Assembly: GCA_022266195.1 (NCBI GenBank)
Contig: WHVY01000001.1
Location: 16,988,001 to 17,052,000 of the forward strand
Length of the DNA stretch: 64,000 bases
Source: Tetranychus cinnabarinus
Lineage: Eukaryota > Arthropoda > Arachnida > Trombidiformes > Tetranychidae
Direction of reading: 5' to 3'
Below the pieces are notes generated by a model, which saw nothing but the letters and a program-made list of their open reading frames with translations, had not been told where the DNA came from and made no database searches. A program made the translations under genes and the position numbers. Positions 21,873-36,800 of this stretch are shown here, one piece after another; within the stretch, counting starts at the first letter, position 1; the number at the start of each line of letters is the position of its first letter.

Positions 21873-24800
21873 ATGGGTTGTGGAGTTTCAAAACGTCCAA
21901 TCATTGATGCATCAAGTGTAAGATCAAAAGACATCAACAACAACAGCAATAGAGACAATAATCAGAATCACACCAACAAGAATAGCATTTTATCACGAAG
22001 AAGGGATAAAAATCGATCGACAGTTAACCAAGATAGAAATGTTGTTCCCGAGTCAGCCAAGGTTGCAACAAATAAACAAGTTTCCTCAGTACAATTCAAC
22101 ATTGACTCGGCAATTTCATCAATTGATCAACAATCTAGTTCATTTGTAGTTCCACCATCAACACCACATCCAAAGGTTCGTCTTTTACCTCGCCAGTTGA
22201 GTTGCATAGATGAAGCTTCTTATGAGTCAACCTCAAACTCAACCACAGCTCCATCAACCTCAGACCCATTGGCACCGGGTGCCACCTTTGATTCCATTGC
22301 TTGTCAAACTGAGATCACTAAATCGTCTGTAATGACTCAAACAGATCCATTGCCAACACCCGAAGAAGAATTAGAAATGTTGATAAACTGTGAATACGAT
22401 TTTCCCGACAATTTTTGTCCATCACTAGACAGTGGCCAAGGTTCTTCGATAAATGGTTCTTCAGTGGCCACACACAATAATGATAATAATCAAAGTTTAG
22501 ATCGCTGTGATTCTTCCCTAATGGTTATTTCAACTAGAAAAGGAAAAAACAAATTAGCTGATTTTTTTGAAGACTACGAAATTTCAAAGAGAGTTGTTGC
22601 ACCGGAGGAAAAATTTGTTGATGTTGCTATTCAAGTTGCTCAGGTTCTAACCTCATGCTCAACACAAACTAATTTTGGAGGTCGAGGATCTGGAAATAAT
22701 GGTAAACCCGATTCAGGAATTAAAACTGAACAAGGTCAGCCCATACAAAGGTTAACAGAAAATCCTTTAAAAGACGGTGAACAAGATGAAGAGGACAACC
22801 GACTGTTTCATAGGTTGTCAAGTAATTTACCTATCGACCTTCAAAGGGCAACAAGTCCAACAACAATGTGGGCCGAAGTGTTAAACAGTAATCACAATTC
22901 AAACAGCTATCAACATAATAACAATATTGATCAACTCAATAATAGTGATTTTAACAATAATGTTGATCCAAGGTTTAATGGGATTGCCGATCAGTCCATT
23001 GTTTTACCCAAACGTCATGATTTTGAGTCTCAGACGGATCCAGTGAATGAAGTTTTGGCTGCCAATGCGGGTGACAATGATTTAAATGTATTACAATCGT
23101 ACAGCTTGTCTTCACCATTTTCACATATAGAGAAACAATTAGCCAACGATTCTGATAGTGATCCAATGAGAGCTGAAAAAAATGTGATAAATAAAATTAA
23201 CGATACAACTAATGATATTAAATTACAAGAATGTCTTAACAAGCTTCTTGATGATATTGAAGGTTCATTCAGTTTTGAAAATAAAAAGGGTAAGTGTAAT
23301 TATTGAATTACAATCATCTCCTATTTTAGCTTGATTTAGAGCAAGAAGGATAAAGAAAAATATACTTACCAATTGATTAAACTAGCAATAAGTTATCATA
23401 GATTATCATTAATTAGTTTCCCATTTATTGATTAGATATCATCCAATATTGTTTCCAAATAATCATAAGGCCTTCAACCGCCACTAAAAATAATATAAAG
23501 TAAATCAAAAGAAATCCTTTAAACATTGATCATTTCATATTTTGATTCAATTGAATTTTGCTCAATCCATCAGTTTTTTTGCGTCTGAATATCTGATTAT
23601 TTATTAAATATTGCTTTCAGGTTATTTTAATTTACCTCGTTGTAATCATTATCCTCAGACGTATTATGTTTGCTTTCATTGACAAATGATTGATTAAGAT
23701 GAATTACTAACAAGAAAATCCTGGTTAAATGTATTGAAAGACAGCATGGAATGGAGTTGACAAGCTAAATGATTAATAATGATAATGGAACAATTAAATG
23801 ACAGATTGAGTAAACATCAATTAAAGGTTGCATACAGTTGAACCATCATCAGATACTTTAATTTTTCAAAATGCTAGACCAAACTCTGAGACTTGATTAT
23901 TTCTGGTCTAAAGACTTGAACCGAATTCCTGGAAATCAGAATCAAGATTTATGGTTAACAGCCAATCTTTTAACTAATTGTAATACAATTGAATCAAAGT
24001 AATTCCAAATGTGTGCAATTGAAATCTAGAATGATTGAAAGACAAAAATGTCAATAATGAAGATCAAAAAGACAACATTTTGCTATTTTACTCACAACTT
24101 TACTTACAGGTCTTTCTTATGCTTAACCAAAGCCAATTGTAACCAGAAATTTGTACCACAAGACTAATCAACTGCTTAATTGTTTAATCCTTCTAGGTGA
24201 ATGTAAAGATGCTTCCGTACAAACTGTAAATGATCCGATAACTGATGAGGCTCCAGAATTTGCGGCTCGCCCTCCGCCTTCCCGTAAGAAAGAGATGATA
24301 CCCACAATATCAATATTTGAAGAGGTTGATGCCAAAGCCTTAGAGGTTTGTAAAATAACTATTACAATAATAATGATAATAACAATAATCTAACAATTTG
24401 CTGACCAAAATCAATGAATGCAGCTTAAATAGCCTTAAATATTGATAAATGACAGCCTTGATATGCAAGATATGATTTTCTTGTATCAAACAGTATTACA
24501 CTTTTGGTACACAATTTTCATCTGATCATACCTTCTCATTTAATATTTTTGCCTAAATTACCAGTTGATTAACTAAACACTCAACTTAATCCAGACATAA
24601 ATCTAGACTTTTCAATTTATTGGTTAATCTTGAATCTCATTTTTAAATAGAGAAACAAAACGAAACTAAATAAACTGAAAAAAATGAATTATAAGAAAAT
24701 TGAACTTATTTCATTTCATCGTCTTTCATTCATTCTTATATCACTTGTTAAGGTTTTATCAAGAAAACATTAACTACAATTTTTACAATTGCATGAGATT

Positions 24801-27800
24801 CAACAATTACCCAGCTTAACTTTCAAATACATTTTCCAATTGTAATTTTCTTGATCCTTATTATCCCGATCGTTATTGTTATTATCATTCTTATTGTCAT
24901 TAAATTTGACAATCTCTGTTCCAAACATCTTGGTAAACTAAAAAACCTTTGATGATCAAAATCAATCACAACTAGCATTTGATCAATCCTGTGGTCATTT
25001 TTGTCATCATATCGTGAGGCGATTCAATCAAAAATCCAAATGTTTACAATTTCGCTGTCCACCAATGCCTATCCCAATGGAGAACCTGTAATCAAAAAAT
25101 AATCCAACATTAATCTGAGAGTAATGATAATTATTAATGTTCAATTGATCTATTATTATACCTATTAATTGTCAGCGTTGATTCAATTTGCTAATTAATG
25201 GAGCAAATATGATGAAAAATTCAGTGTTGAATAATAATGATTATTTCTTTTGGCTTCCAGGGAAAATTATTCCAAAAATTTGACAATTTAATTATCCTTT
25301 TGTACCAGTTCAAGTCAAATTTTGTTCAATTTAAACATGATAATATTATTAATGTGTTAATCGTCAACTTTTTAAATCAATAGAATCATTATTATTGTTA
25401 TTGTTGCTGAATGATAATATCGACCCAGAAAAAAAACATTTGATACATCCTTGAGTATTGAGTTAATGGACATGAGGCTGAAAAAGGAACAGAGAAAAAA
25501 TTATTAGAATTTAGGTTAACAGTAAAGAATAAGTGAAAGAAATTTTGCAATCAAAAAGCACATTCTTTCATCAACAATTCTTATGGCAACATGGTTATTT
25601 ATTAGATAATATTGTAGGTAATTTGAGGGTTTACCTTTCAACGGCAGAAAAATATATCAATAGATGAGGAAAACTAATCTGAACTGAACTAGAGGGCAAT
25701 TTCACTGATAGAACTCATTCAGCATAGATTATCCTGAATACTGGAAAACACAATTAGTTGTGAAAGTAATAACTCTGTAAAGGTAATTGGAATAATATTC
25801 ATATTGTTGAATCAATCGAAGGTATTTGACTTGCTTTGAATTTCCATTATTGGTGTTTTATTGTAAACAAAAGTAAACCAGGCCTTGCAGTACTTGAATC
25901 TCCACCTAGTAAATATAAGAAAATGTTTGGATTGATCAGGTTCTTAATGTTATAGGAAAAATTATCAATACAAAATGAATGGTTTTTGAGAAAATTTTCA
26001 ATTTTTATTTACCTTTTCCATTTTTTGAATAGGTTCCAGAGATTGAGACCTCTTCCCTTGTTTCTCTCGTCAATTATCTGGTCCACAATTTGCCCAATGA
26101 TTTGTTTAAAGTTAGAGGAATATTTCGTTGGATTGCTCACAATATACGGTACAACTGGAATTACATGGGAATCTCAGTCTCGTCGGAGGAAATATTGAGG
26201 TCTCGTGAAGGTGTTTGTAAAGATTATTGTCAACTGTTTGGTGACATGTGCTTCTTGGCTGGAATTCGGGTAAAAAAAATTCAAGGGTTTGCCAAGGGTT
26301 ACGATTATAGACCAGGCCATCAATTTGTTCCCGGTGAAGATATAACACACAATTGGAATGCCGTGTTTATCCTAGGCTCATGGAGGTTCATTGATTTAAC
26401 ATGGGGCACAGGTTATACCGATCATTCAGGCAAATTTCAACGTAAATTGAACGAACATTTTTTCTTAACCGATCCGGAAACCATGATCTGGACTCATTTT
26501 CCATATAACGAATTAGAGGACAACTATTCAAGGTACATTTAAAACATTTCACTTTTAACAACAAAAATTTATCCACCAATATTTTTGAATGAAAAAATTA
26601 TAGATTAGAGATTAACGGTTAAATCATTTCTAGCGCCATCTTTACGGGTTAAAGGGTAATTTGATTGCATCAATTAGGGAAATGCAACGAAAACCAATTT
26701 ATTTGTATATTTTTTCTGTTTGATTGAATTGAAAGAAATCAATTTCATAATTTCGATAATTATAATTTTTAACTAACTATTTTGTAGGATGAGTCTGTTT
26801 TGCGTACCAAAATCTTTATGCTATTTGATATGAATTGTTAAAGTTTTGTGATCCTTTCTTTTATTGCTGTTAAAAGGTTATTTTTGCTAGTTACATAAAA
26901 ACGGAAAATTTAACATTTCATGGAATGAAATTTTGAAGTGTTTGGCCTAGATAAAGCATGAAATATTTCGTCACAAATGACAGATGATAATAGCGTGTCA
27001 GAAATCATAAACTCTCATGCTTTTAAAGGTCTCGAAATTTCTCTATTGGAAAGCTTTGGAACGCATAATAATTTTAAAAATTATTAGATTATCTCTTTTC
27101 GTTGCTCTACTCTTTTAAGAAAACTTTTACCAACATTTTAACCAAAAGTGATATCCTCGTTTCACTTTAAAAATGTATTTTGAATCATTGACCATCAATT
27201 TGGTCATTCAGAAAAGCATTTACAGCATCCATCTTTATCCATCATTTATTTGTGTGTAATTATTTGTCTGTTATATTTTGTGCTTTTTTATTGTCGATTT
27301 GAACCTGTGAATGACCATTTATCCACCTGAAATGTCCATTTTCATTATTGAAGAGTATTTTTAGTGTGTGCTTTCGAGTATAGGAATAACGGATTTATTT
27401 CTGATTGTGATCTTAACCAACTCATCTATCAAAAGATAAGCGACAGAAAAGACTGTCGTTAATTTTTGTATTCATAAGATGGCGACCAATTTAGTTTGTG
27501 ACACCAATCAGCATTGAATTGGTCACAATGAATTTCATTTAGTTTTGTTGATTATTTATTTCACCTTCAACCTGTTTTATTTGTTTAAAGCAATATTTAC
27601 ACAACATTTAGTCAGTTTTATGGCTGAACCCGGTAGATGTTTACCCAAGATTTATAGTGATTCAAGATAGTCTCTCGACAAATATTAAACTAACCTTTTT
27701 CATTTCTTAATTTGTGACGTTAATTTTAGATGGCAGTTGTTGGATAAACCTTTAACGTTGGAGGAATTCAATACTCTACCCAAAGTGACTCCATATTTTT

Positions 27801-28755
27801 TTGAATTTAATTTAAAGATACGTTCTAAACTAGCCAATCCAATAAATTTCCGAGTCCAAGCAGAGATTAAAATTGGTGGACATGAAGCCATGAGATATAA
27901 ATACAAACTGTATCCAGCTGATGAAGTTGAAAATGCATCGCTCAATCATTATGTGTTTTGTCAACTTAAAGAGGATCGAATGGTTGGTTCGTTTCTGGTA
28001 ACACCACCTATTGAGGGTCGATATTTCTTGAAGGTAAGTCAAAGTGTTCAATCAGCTGTTAGTAAACACACAGTTACAATGTTTCCCTTTTACCAATCTA
28101 AATTATTCAGGTTTATGCTCGGCCTGAAAAAGATATGGGCGAGTGGAATATAGATGCAACAACAGCCTTACCTCCACCACCAATGGCAACATCATCATCT
28201 GGTCAATCCACCCAATCAAATCTTCACAGTTGTGTCACCTTTCTCCTTGAATGTAGCCGATCACGCAAATACCTTCAACCTTATCCTCTCAATGAACTTC
28301 CTTGGGGACCAACTCAATCATTTTACAATTACAAAATGCGACTGTTAAACCAAAATGGTCCCGTGGTAACCACTTGGGGTGGTAAACGTCGTCTTGTTCT
28401 CGAATCATCAGAGCCCATGTTGATAACTTACCAAGTGTTGGATGCCGAAGGAATGGAAATGGATGCCAAAAATTTGTTAATACGTGAAGATAATGGTAAC
28501 AAGATAACCTTTACCATTTCACCTCCTCGTCTCGGAATGTTCAAGTTGATGATATTTGGTATGCCCAAGCCCAAGCAGAAAGGTAAATGGAGACTTCCAT
28601 TGTTGGCAACGTTTCTCATTGAATGTAAAATGGCCAAAATTGCCAAACAACCGCCAGAAGAGGAAGATCCACCGCCAATTGTTGTTGATTATGTTGAACC
28701 TTCAATGGAATATGATGTTTACCGGCAAAAATTTTCAAGACCAATAATCAGATAA
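21873..28755 (+). CDS. Hil-like: Hillarin / kyphoscoliosis-peptidase-like transglutaminase-fold protein
   Basis: Exons 21873-23289, 24197-24345, 26033-26532, 27730-28033 and 28111-28755 join in phase to 1004 residues. KY/hillarin proteins are scaffolds or proteases of muscle and septin/actin cytoskeleton. The transglutaminase-like core is in exon 3, with triad candidates Cys584 (REGVCKDYC), His628 (THNWNAV) and Asp643 (FIDLTWG). The KY-specific C-terminal modules follow (WQLLDKPLTLEEF onward, and VYARPEKDMGEW onward in exon 5). The N-terminus MGCGVSKRP carries Gly2 and Cys3, a myristoylation/palmitoylation signal, which fixes the start at 21873 rather than the in-frame ATG at 21792. Residues 10-520 are Asn/Ser-rich with repeated QT motifs (145, 156, 265, 387, 481). 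The second and third introns are 1.7 and 1.2 kb, the last only 77 bp. AATAAA occurs at 29305 and 29368. Confidence 0.92.
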
Positions 28756-30849
28756 ACATCTATCGAGAATAATCGATATATTGGAAAGATTGGTAAATGT
28801 CAAATGATGACTTTTTCCCAGCTGGTGTGAACTAAAAATGCGTCTAGTATTTTTTTAACGACAATGTAAAAGGATATTTATGTAATGAAATTATTTTTCC
28901 TTCCAAGTACAAGCCATTTAACCTTTGGAGTTCATTAATGAAAAATGATTTAATTGCTGGGAAAATTGACTAGTTTTGTTTAGAGAAGCTATTTTTAACA
29001 TAGAGAAATGAATATGTCCTCCAATATTTTTGCTCCTAAATCATGGTCACAACTTGAACTGATTTCAAGTATCATGGTGCTTGAAAGACGACAATGGCCA
29101 TCGACATGGCTTTCAATTGATTGGCTTCTGTGAGAAAATTTCATGTAAATATGATTTCATGTGAATCGGAGGAAAAAAGGATTGAATAAGAAGCAATATT
29201 GTTACTTTTTTTCAAGTGCCAATAATCTTGTTGGATATTTAAATGTCTTTATTTGAAACATTAACCCAAACTATTGATTAAAAGTTTGACAAAAATGAGT
29301 CTTCAATAAAAAAACAATCAAAGTTTAATGTCACTCGATTGAGATCATTTCTGTATCCTTATCAATGAATAAAAATTGTTAAACTAACAAATTGTAAGCT
29401 AAAAAATTATTGTATTGAAAATTATTCAAATAAACTCAAATGACTCAATTTATTGAGTTCAATGGAATGAATAACACCTAACTAATGTAAATCTCATTAC
29501 AATTAATTTGATCATCAATGATCTCGTTAACATTAACACTAAAGATGAGTTAATTGTCAACCAAACATTTAATCCAAAAAAATTAGTTTGTAAAAAGACC
29601 ACAAGATGGCAACAAATAACCAATATTAACCATTTTTCAGGTTTTCATTAATTTTTCAAATGAAATTAATTTTAATTTAACAAGTGAATGTACAATTAAG
29701 TTTACATGATTTTATTTTATTTAAAAGGCTTTTAGAACCCTTTAGACACAATTTCGGAAAATGAAATTCTCTTTTTATATTGTATCTATTAGGTGAACCC
29801 ATTGAAGGAAAAGACCAAAGCAGATTGATATTAGTTTGATTGATTTTGTTTGTCTGTTTGATTTTATTTTTTATAAAGTAAATAATATTGAAAAAAATTA
29901 AAAGAATGTTTGTTTCGTGTAATTAAATTGAAATTATTGAATGAAAATGCAATGTTTTTTAAATCAATGAGTTTTTATTTGCATTTGATTTGGATGTACA
30001 AAATGGTTGTGTGCGTTTTATTTCCTGAGTCGAGTCAATATTTGATTGAAATTGAATCAAATGTCCAGAAGGATAAGGATAACAATTGACTAAATAAAAT
30101 GTGAAACCAAACAGGAATGGACAAACCAAATGAGAAAACAAAGAAATTTGTGAGAAAGAAAAATAAAATTTCCAGATTTTATGGAACCAACAGCAAGAAT
30201 CAGAAAACAAAAGACACCAAACATGGTGGTTTTACATGATTACAAAAGATTGAAAAAGGCAACACAACATTGACTCTTGGTCAATTATTACCAGGATATA
30301 TGGCTTCTGGCTTGGTTGATTGTTTTAACTTAATTATCGGATCATTGTACAATAATATAATACACAAAATGGAAACAACCATCGTTATCATTACAACGAA
30401 ATGAAAAAAAACTAAAGGCAGTAGAGGAAAGCAAAGTGACCAAACCAGCTCAAGAGTCGGGCAAGAAGTCCCAAGTTTCCAGTCAAATTGACACAAAAAA
30501 ACCTTTAAATCTTGCACTAAACCATCATCAGGTAACATTGACATGTCAACAGCAATCAACGGCATTTGAAAACAGTTTGCAACAAGCGAATGTCACATTT
30601 TAAAATCTTATCCACAATCAACTCCAGGCTCATCATATACCCAAGATAACCTGCAACAATATCACTCCAACACTGGATTCACATATTTATTGTTAATCAT
30701 TAATATGAAGAAAAAGGTTTGAACTGAATCTTCTCATTTTTTCAAGTTGCCGAGTTGATTGTTGCTTTAAACATATTTTTATATTTATTTATTTTTTACA
30801 TATTTCTCTTAAGACTATCAAAAGGTTGACGATTGAATTGCCATTGGAA
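28756..30849. other. Intergenic between convergent hillarin/KY and FAM20 genes
   Basis: It holds the 3' UTRs of both genes. AATAAA for the plus-strand gene is at 29305 and 29368. On the minus strand, overlapping AATAAA motifs occur near 30785-30798, some 55 bp beyond the FAM20 stop. Open frames at 29959-30565 (minus) are low-quality and not conserved in appearance. Confidence 0.5.
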
Positions 30850-33800
30850 TCATGTTTCATCAATGTAAAAAACTTGCTCCGGACTGCGACTGGTTAGACA
30901 CTTTCTTATCGTCATTAAAATAATTGCAACTCGTCTGTCTAAGGCTGCTAGATGAGGCTCAGTGAGTACAGGTGAGATGGGATCAGAGGCAAGTGAAGAC
31001 CTCATAAGGTCAGATAAATGGTTTAGTCCATCAAATTGAAGTAATTTGGTTACAGTTGAAAGTCGTATCAGGCAACATTGGCGAACAGGGGCAAGAATTG
31101 AAAGTTCATCATGATTGGCCAAACCAAAGCTGAAAAGCGCAAGAAAAGATGAAAACACAATTACAATCTTTCCATCAACATTGAACAAAATGAACAGCAA
31201 AAGTTTCAACAAAGCCAGTTGAACAAGGAATCTTTTACAAGCAATTTGATTCTTCAATTTGATACCTTTAATCAAATGCTGAATCAAGTTTGCAAAAATA
31301 TGAACAACAATGAAAAAAGGTTGGTGAAAGGGAGGAAAAAAAAATGATGACAACAACTTTGATTGAAAAAAATGAATAGTAATGATGATTTAAAATGAGT
31401 AAATTGTCACAAAGGCAAAGGATTGATGATGAAAATCTGAGGCAAAGAAGTTGAAATTGAAAAGTTGCTCCAATGAAATTGAATTTTTACTCTTTTCTTT
31501 TCCCTGCAACTGAATAATCCATTTTAATATTTGATGAAAAGCAAAAGCAGCAAAATGACAAACACACTCACAAACAAGAAAAGTAAATTACAAATTGAAA
31601 AGTGTCTGAAACCATTTGAATAACCTTTTCTTGGCCCTTCACGCTGCGATTGTACATCATGCTAATACAATTACATTTTACCTATTTGTTGAACAATACT
31701 TTTTAAACTTTACCATTTTTCCTATCAATAAGTTGATATTGTTCAGCTCAACAATCCTAATGGAAATGAATTTCTTTTTTTCTTTGTTATTCAACTTTTC
31801 ACTCCCATTCCTTCCATTTCCCTGTTCACTATAAGTAATAATGTGAGCATTAACAGTGAAGGAAAAAAGTGAAAATAAGAAATGATGAAAAAAGCGAAGA
31901 AAAATGAACCCAGAAAATGTTTTTCATCATCTTCTTCACTTTATTCATCAACATTTCAAGTGAAAAAGAAATATCATGAAATTAAATTTTAACCCAAAAA
32001 CTATCGACGCTTGAAAAGCACAAGAAAAGCCAAAGGAAAGGATAAAAATATTTTTCTTAGTTTCTTGTTTTTCCCTTTGACATTTTGGACCTTAAACATG
32101 ATATAAATTGTTTCAAATCAACTCTAATAATCGCAACATTTGGCTAGTTTCTGAAGCAATTGAGTCCAAAATAATGTCGACTTCAACTTATGCATTTCAA
32201 CTCGATAATTGGAGAGATTTATGACAGTTGAATGTTCAAAGATCTCGGTATTTTCACGGAAACATAATGCAAGATTAGTTGAGATTGAATCCCAACTTGA
32301 ACTTAGTCTTGAAATAAAAACCTTTACTTGACTTTTGATGAAAATATTTAAGCTGTTTGGAGGCAACTTTGCAGTTGTTTCAGGTCAATGTCTTTAAGTA
32401 ATGCAAAATAATCTGATAATATTCAAGATTCAGAATCGACTTTATCATCTCAACGACTAACCTTTTTGCAATATTCAATTTTACCTGGAAACAGAAAAGA
32501 CTCAAAATTTAAAATTCAGATTAAAGTTAATAAAATGGGATAAATTTATGGATTGCTCATGATAATGGAATGAAGAGAAGAGAAAAATTTTCTCATTTTT
32601 TCTCTTCTCTCTCTGTTAAATAACACTTTTCTTCTGTTCTCGACAGGTAGATCGATTTATACGGAAAAGAAAAGTCATCATGTTAGACGATGAAAGGTAA
32701 TGATGATTGAAAATGGTTGGTAAAACAATTTCAGGTTTACTATGATTACGATGAAAAACGTTGATTACTTTGAATGGTTGAAGGTAAGAAAAGGAAATCT
32801 GTTCATTTATACTATCCAATGAACAATTTTACCATTTTGTTGTTGTTGTATTACTCAGTGTTGGCTGTGAGATTTTTATGTTTTCAGATCTTTCAATTAT
32901 CTTGATAAATATATATTACACTCACGGGATTTTATTGAGGCTATTTTTATATTACAAACAGCAAGTAACACAGGATAGATGCAGCAATATAATACCTTTG
33001 TGGATAAAACATTATCAATGTGCAATAAAATATTTTCTATGAAAAACAAGAAAATAACCATTTCTAAATTGAACCCTATTCTTGTCTTTACCCTTTCCCT
33101 TCATCATTATCGTTATTAGTTCAGCTTATTCAACATTTACATTTCACTGTTTTTCATTGGACACACAATTGCCATTTTAATGTCTCTAAACTGGTTGACC
33201 AAAGTTACCAGTTTGGGTTAAATGGTTAGTGAATGGAAATTGAAATTTTCAAGATTTTTCCATTTCGATCTGAGAAACAAATTTTGTGCTTTTCATTATA
33301 AAGTTGGTTGTAAATTGTGATTGAATATCGAAGTTGATTCGGCAGAATTTTTTGTATTTTCCTTTCTTTCGATTGTTTGGTCAATGGTTGACTTTTTTTG
33401 TTGAAACTTTTGTTAGTGTTTTGAAAAGTGTTAGTAATATTTTACCCTCTTCCATGGTCAAGGTGAAGGGGAAAAGTATTGTTTCCAAAAATTCTGAAAG
33501 TCTCGTAATGATGACGATCCATATTACCAATTAAAAAATCTAATATAGACATGTCCATGAGATCGGGTAACCGACGCCCTTTATTATAAGGACCAGTTTT
33601 ACGGACAATGTTATCACAATAAGAATCGTCAGTTTCCCAGATTGCTTTACGCCTTTTATGATACGATCGTCTCCATGGATGCCTCCAAATCTGTTTGATA
33701 AAAAACGAAAAAAAACAATTAGACCCAAAAATCAAAGTGACTTCACAAATTATTACAAAATTTACCCAAAATTTTCTTTAATTTCATTGAATACATCACT

Positions 33801-36800
33801 TTTATTCATGAATACGACAGCTTTCAAAACCAAACAAATGCCATTCAATATTTTCTTACCCAAACCAAATGAATTTTCAATAAAATTACTTTTCCTCTAA
33901 AGTTTTCCTCAAAATGTAATTCCTTGAACCATCAAAAATGATCCTAAAATGAGCTGAAATTTATCTGATGAATTTGGTTGACGATTATCAACAGTTACTA
34001 TTCAATATCTTATAACAAACCAAAAACTCGAATGTGGAGTTTTCAGTAAATCTGTTTTCTTCTCAAAATTTTCTTCAATAAACATTCAGAATTGAAAGAA
34101 GCCCACAATAAAGCTAATTATTGCAAGCATTTACTCTTGTATTTTGATTAATCGATGCAAATTAACCTTAAAAACTAATCAAAAGGAGCATTAATGTTCA
34201 ACTTTTGTTAATTTATGGACCAATTGAAGTGACTGTTGCTGAAACTAAACTAACAAAGCAAACTCTTGAATATTTAAGCTCGTAACTCTTGAAAAGTGAA
34301 CATCAATTATTGGCAAAACTCAATGAAAAGATTAGTTGATTCGAGTTTCAAGTTTAAAGTCTTTAAATAAGGTCAACCGAACAAGTAAATTTGATATTTT
34401 TGGGCAACTTTTTTCCCTCTCCTTTTCACTTGCAGTTTGCCTTTTGCAATGAACAGCAAAATATATATAATAACCACGAATAAAAAGTCATCAATCAAAG
34501 GAGAAAATCTTGGAAAACGAAAGATGGTAAGAGAGGAAAGAAAGAAATGAATTTTTTCCATTCTTTTCTTTTATTCTCCTTTTCTTGGGATGAAAATGAA
34601 AATAATATTAGTGAACATTTGAGAATGATTTTCGCCTCATTACCTTGCAAGTTTATTTCCAAAGGATTCATTTCAATTCTCAACTCTTTCCTTCCTCCAT
34701 GAAACATTTTTACTCCATCATAATGATTATAATGATAATGATAATCATTCTATTATTTTCTCTACATTTTTCATCATCATCATCATCAACTTTATTTTCA
34801 CATAAATTCTTGAAATGATAATATAGAGAAAAATTGAAAACTTATTTCTTCCCATTTCCTTGGCCCACAATTGACTCCAAATGTTAACAAAAAAAAGTTT
34901 CCCAATCTTGGCGAAACTTTCATCTGATAGACTCAACTATGAATGATAATGATTATTGTAATATAATTGTGAAACTCCTTTCATACTTCACTGTTATCAT
35001 GAATAAAATTATGATTCTTGAACAATTAGAAAAGTTTGATTACCTTTCTTGGAGCCAAAGTAGTTGAAGGCAGGAAAGCGGCAAAGCTTCCCTCTAATGT
35101 ATCTGGATGTCCACAAATGGCATGAGCTGTATCACAGTAGTAACCACATTTGCCGTGGAAGCACAAGTTATTGGCTGGGAATGAAATGAATAAGGTTAAC
35201 CTTGGTTCAACTCGAGTTTTGTTCATTTCATTGTAATTCATTTTTTTCACTTTTTCTGTACTTCTTTAACAATTATCATCTTAACCCTTCGCTAGTTAAT
35301 CATTAATTTTATTTGTTTGCTGTGATTCTCAAAGGAAAACGGAAGGAAATGGTGAATACTTTGTGATTCACTGAAGACACAGGAATGAAAAGATTTTACC
35401 AGAATCATGATTATCATTATTTTTATGATCATGTTTTTGTACAACTGATTCTCTCGTAATTGTTGTAATATAAAGTGAAAATGAAAATATAAATCCATTA
35501 TTGTCTGTGTGTTTAATGATGATTCTGATGGTAATCATTGTTGGCAGCTTTTGTCAATTATCATTTAACACAAGGAAAACAATTGTAGACAAAAAAAAGT
35601 TCAAACTTGTAACCGGAAAACGGAAATTATGATTACAAAGTTTTGACCAAATGGAAAGGATGGACAAAATTTTCAAAGCTAAAAACAATTGTAACAATGG
35701 AAATGAACAGGGAATCAACTGGGAGTGAGCTGGGAATGGAAATGCTGGGAGTGAGAAAATGAGTGAAAGCAGAAGCATGATTAATCGAGTTGAACAAGTG
35801 AATATAATGAGTGAAACAAATGAATTTGAAAAGTGAAAAGTTTCCAAATGAAATGAACAAGAGAGAAAATTTGACTTCAACTTGATCCAAGTCAAGTTGA
35901 TGAATGTTTCACTTACCAGGAGAGACAAAAAATGTTTTCAGTAATGCATCGTCACTGAGAGCGTAAATCTCTGAAGTTATATTGATGACTCGACCAACGA
36001 CGGGAGGAGCTCTTCGAAAACCTAAAATTCTGTAACGAAAAATTGGAAATTCAATTGAAAGTTGCAAACAAAATGCAAACATATTTTCGACTCTTGTTAT
36101 TCCTCTCAACATTTCCAGATGGAGTTACAAGTTTCACCATGTAACCTCATGGCCAATGTTAGCAACTATTCAGCTTTCATGAGTAAATGATGAAAAAAAT
36201 GAAAGAAAATGTTCCAACCTTTCTTTGAGAATCTTTTCTCTCCAATTAATATTCAATGTCTATTCAGTGTAAATTATGGGTAAATTATGTTTCCCTCAAA
36301 AATTGGCTCTTATTTCATTCCATTTCTGGACATGAAGTGAATTGGATAAAATTTATCTTCATCATTACAATAAAAAGCTAAACTGTAAATTTAATGAAAT
36401 CAATTGCGAACTATTAAATTGCTCTGAAATTGCATTTAGTTGAATGAGAAGAGGGAAAGTAAAGAGTAAAATAAAGCTTCTCATGACATTTATATTGACA
36501 TTTATTTTGAAAGCAAAAACAAGACTATTAGTTTTATTTGCATTTAACAAAATTCAATGATAATATTTGTCTATACCAAACAAGTGAAAATATCTGATAG
36601 CAAATTATTTGCTATTAAATTTACATGTAAACGACTTAACCTTATTTATGAGATTCATTTTACTCAAACGATTCTCCATTTAATTTGATGCCTTTTCCCA
36701 TTATGTTCAGGAGCACAGGTAAAGTGTATATAATAAAGAAGAGAGAGAATCTCAATTCTCAGGGTAAAATCAATTCTGAACTTTTTTCGCTTTTCGTTTT

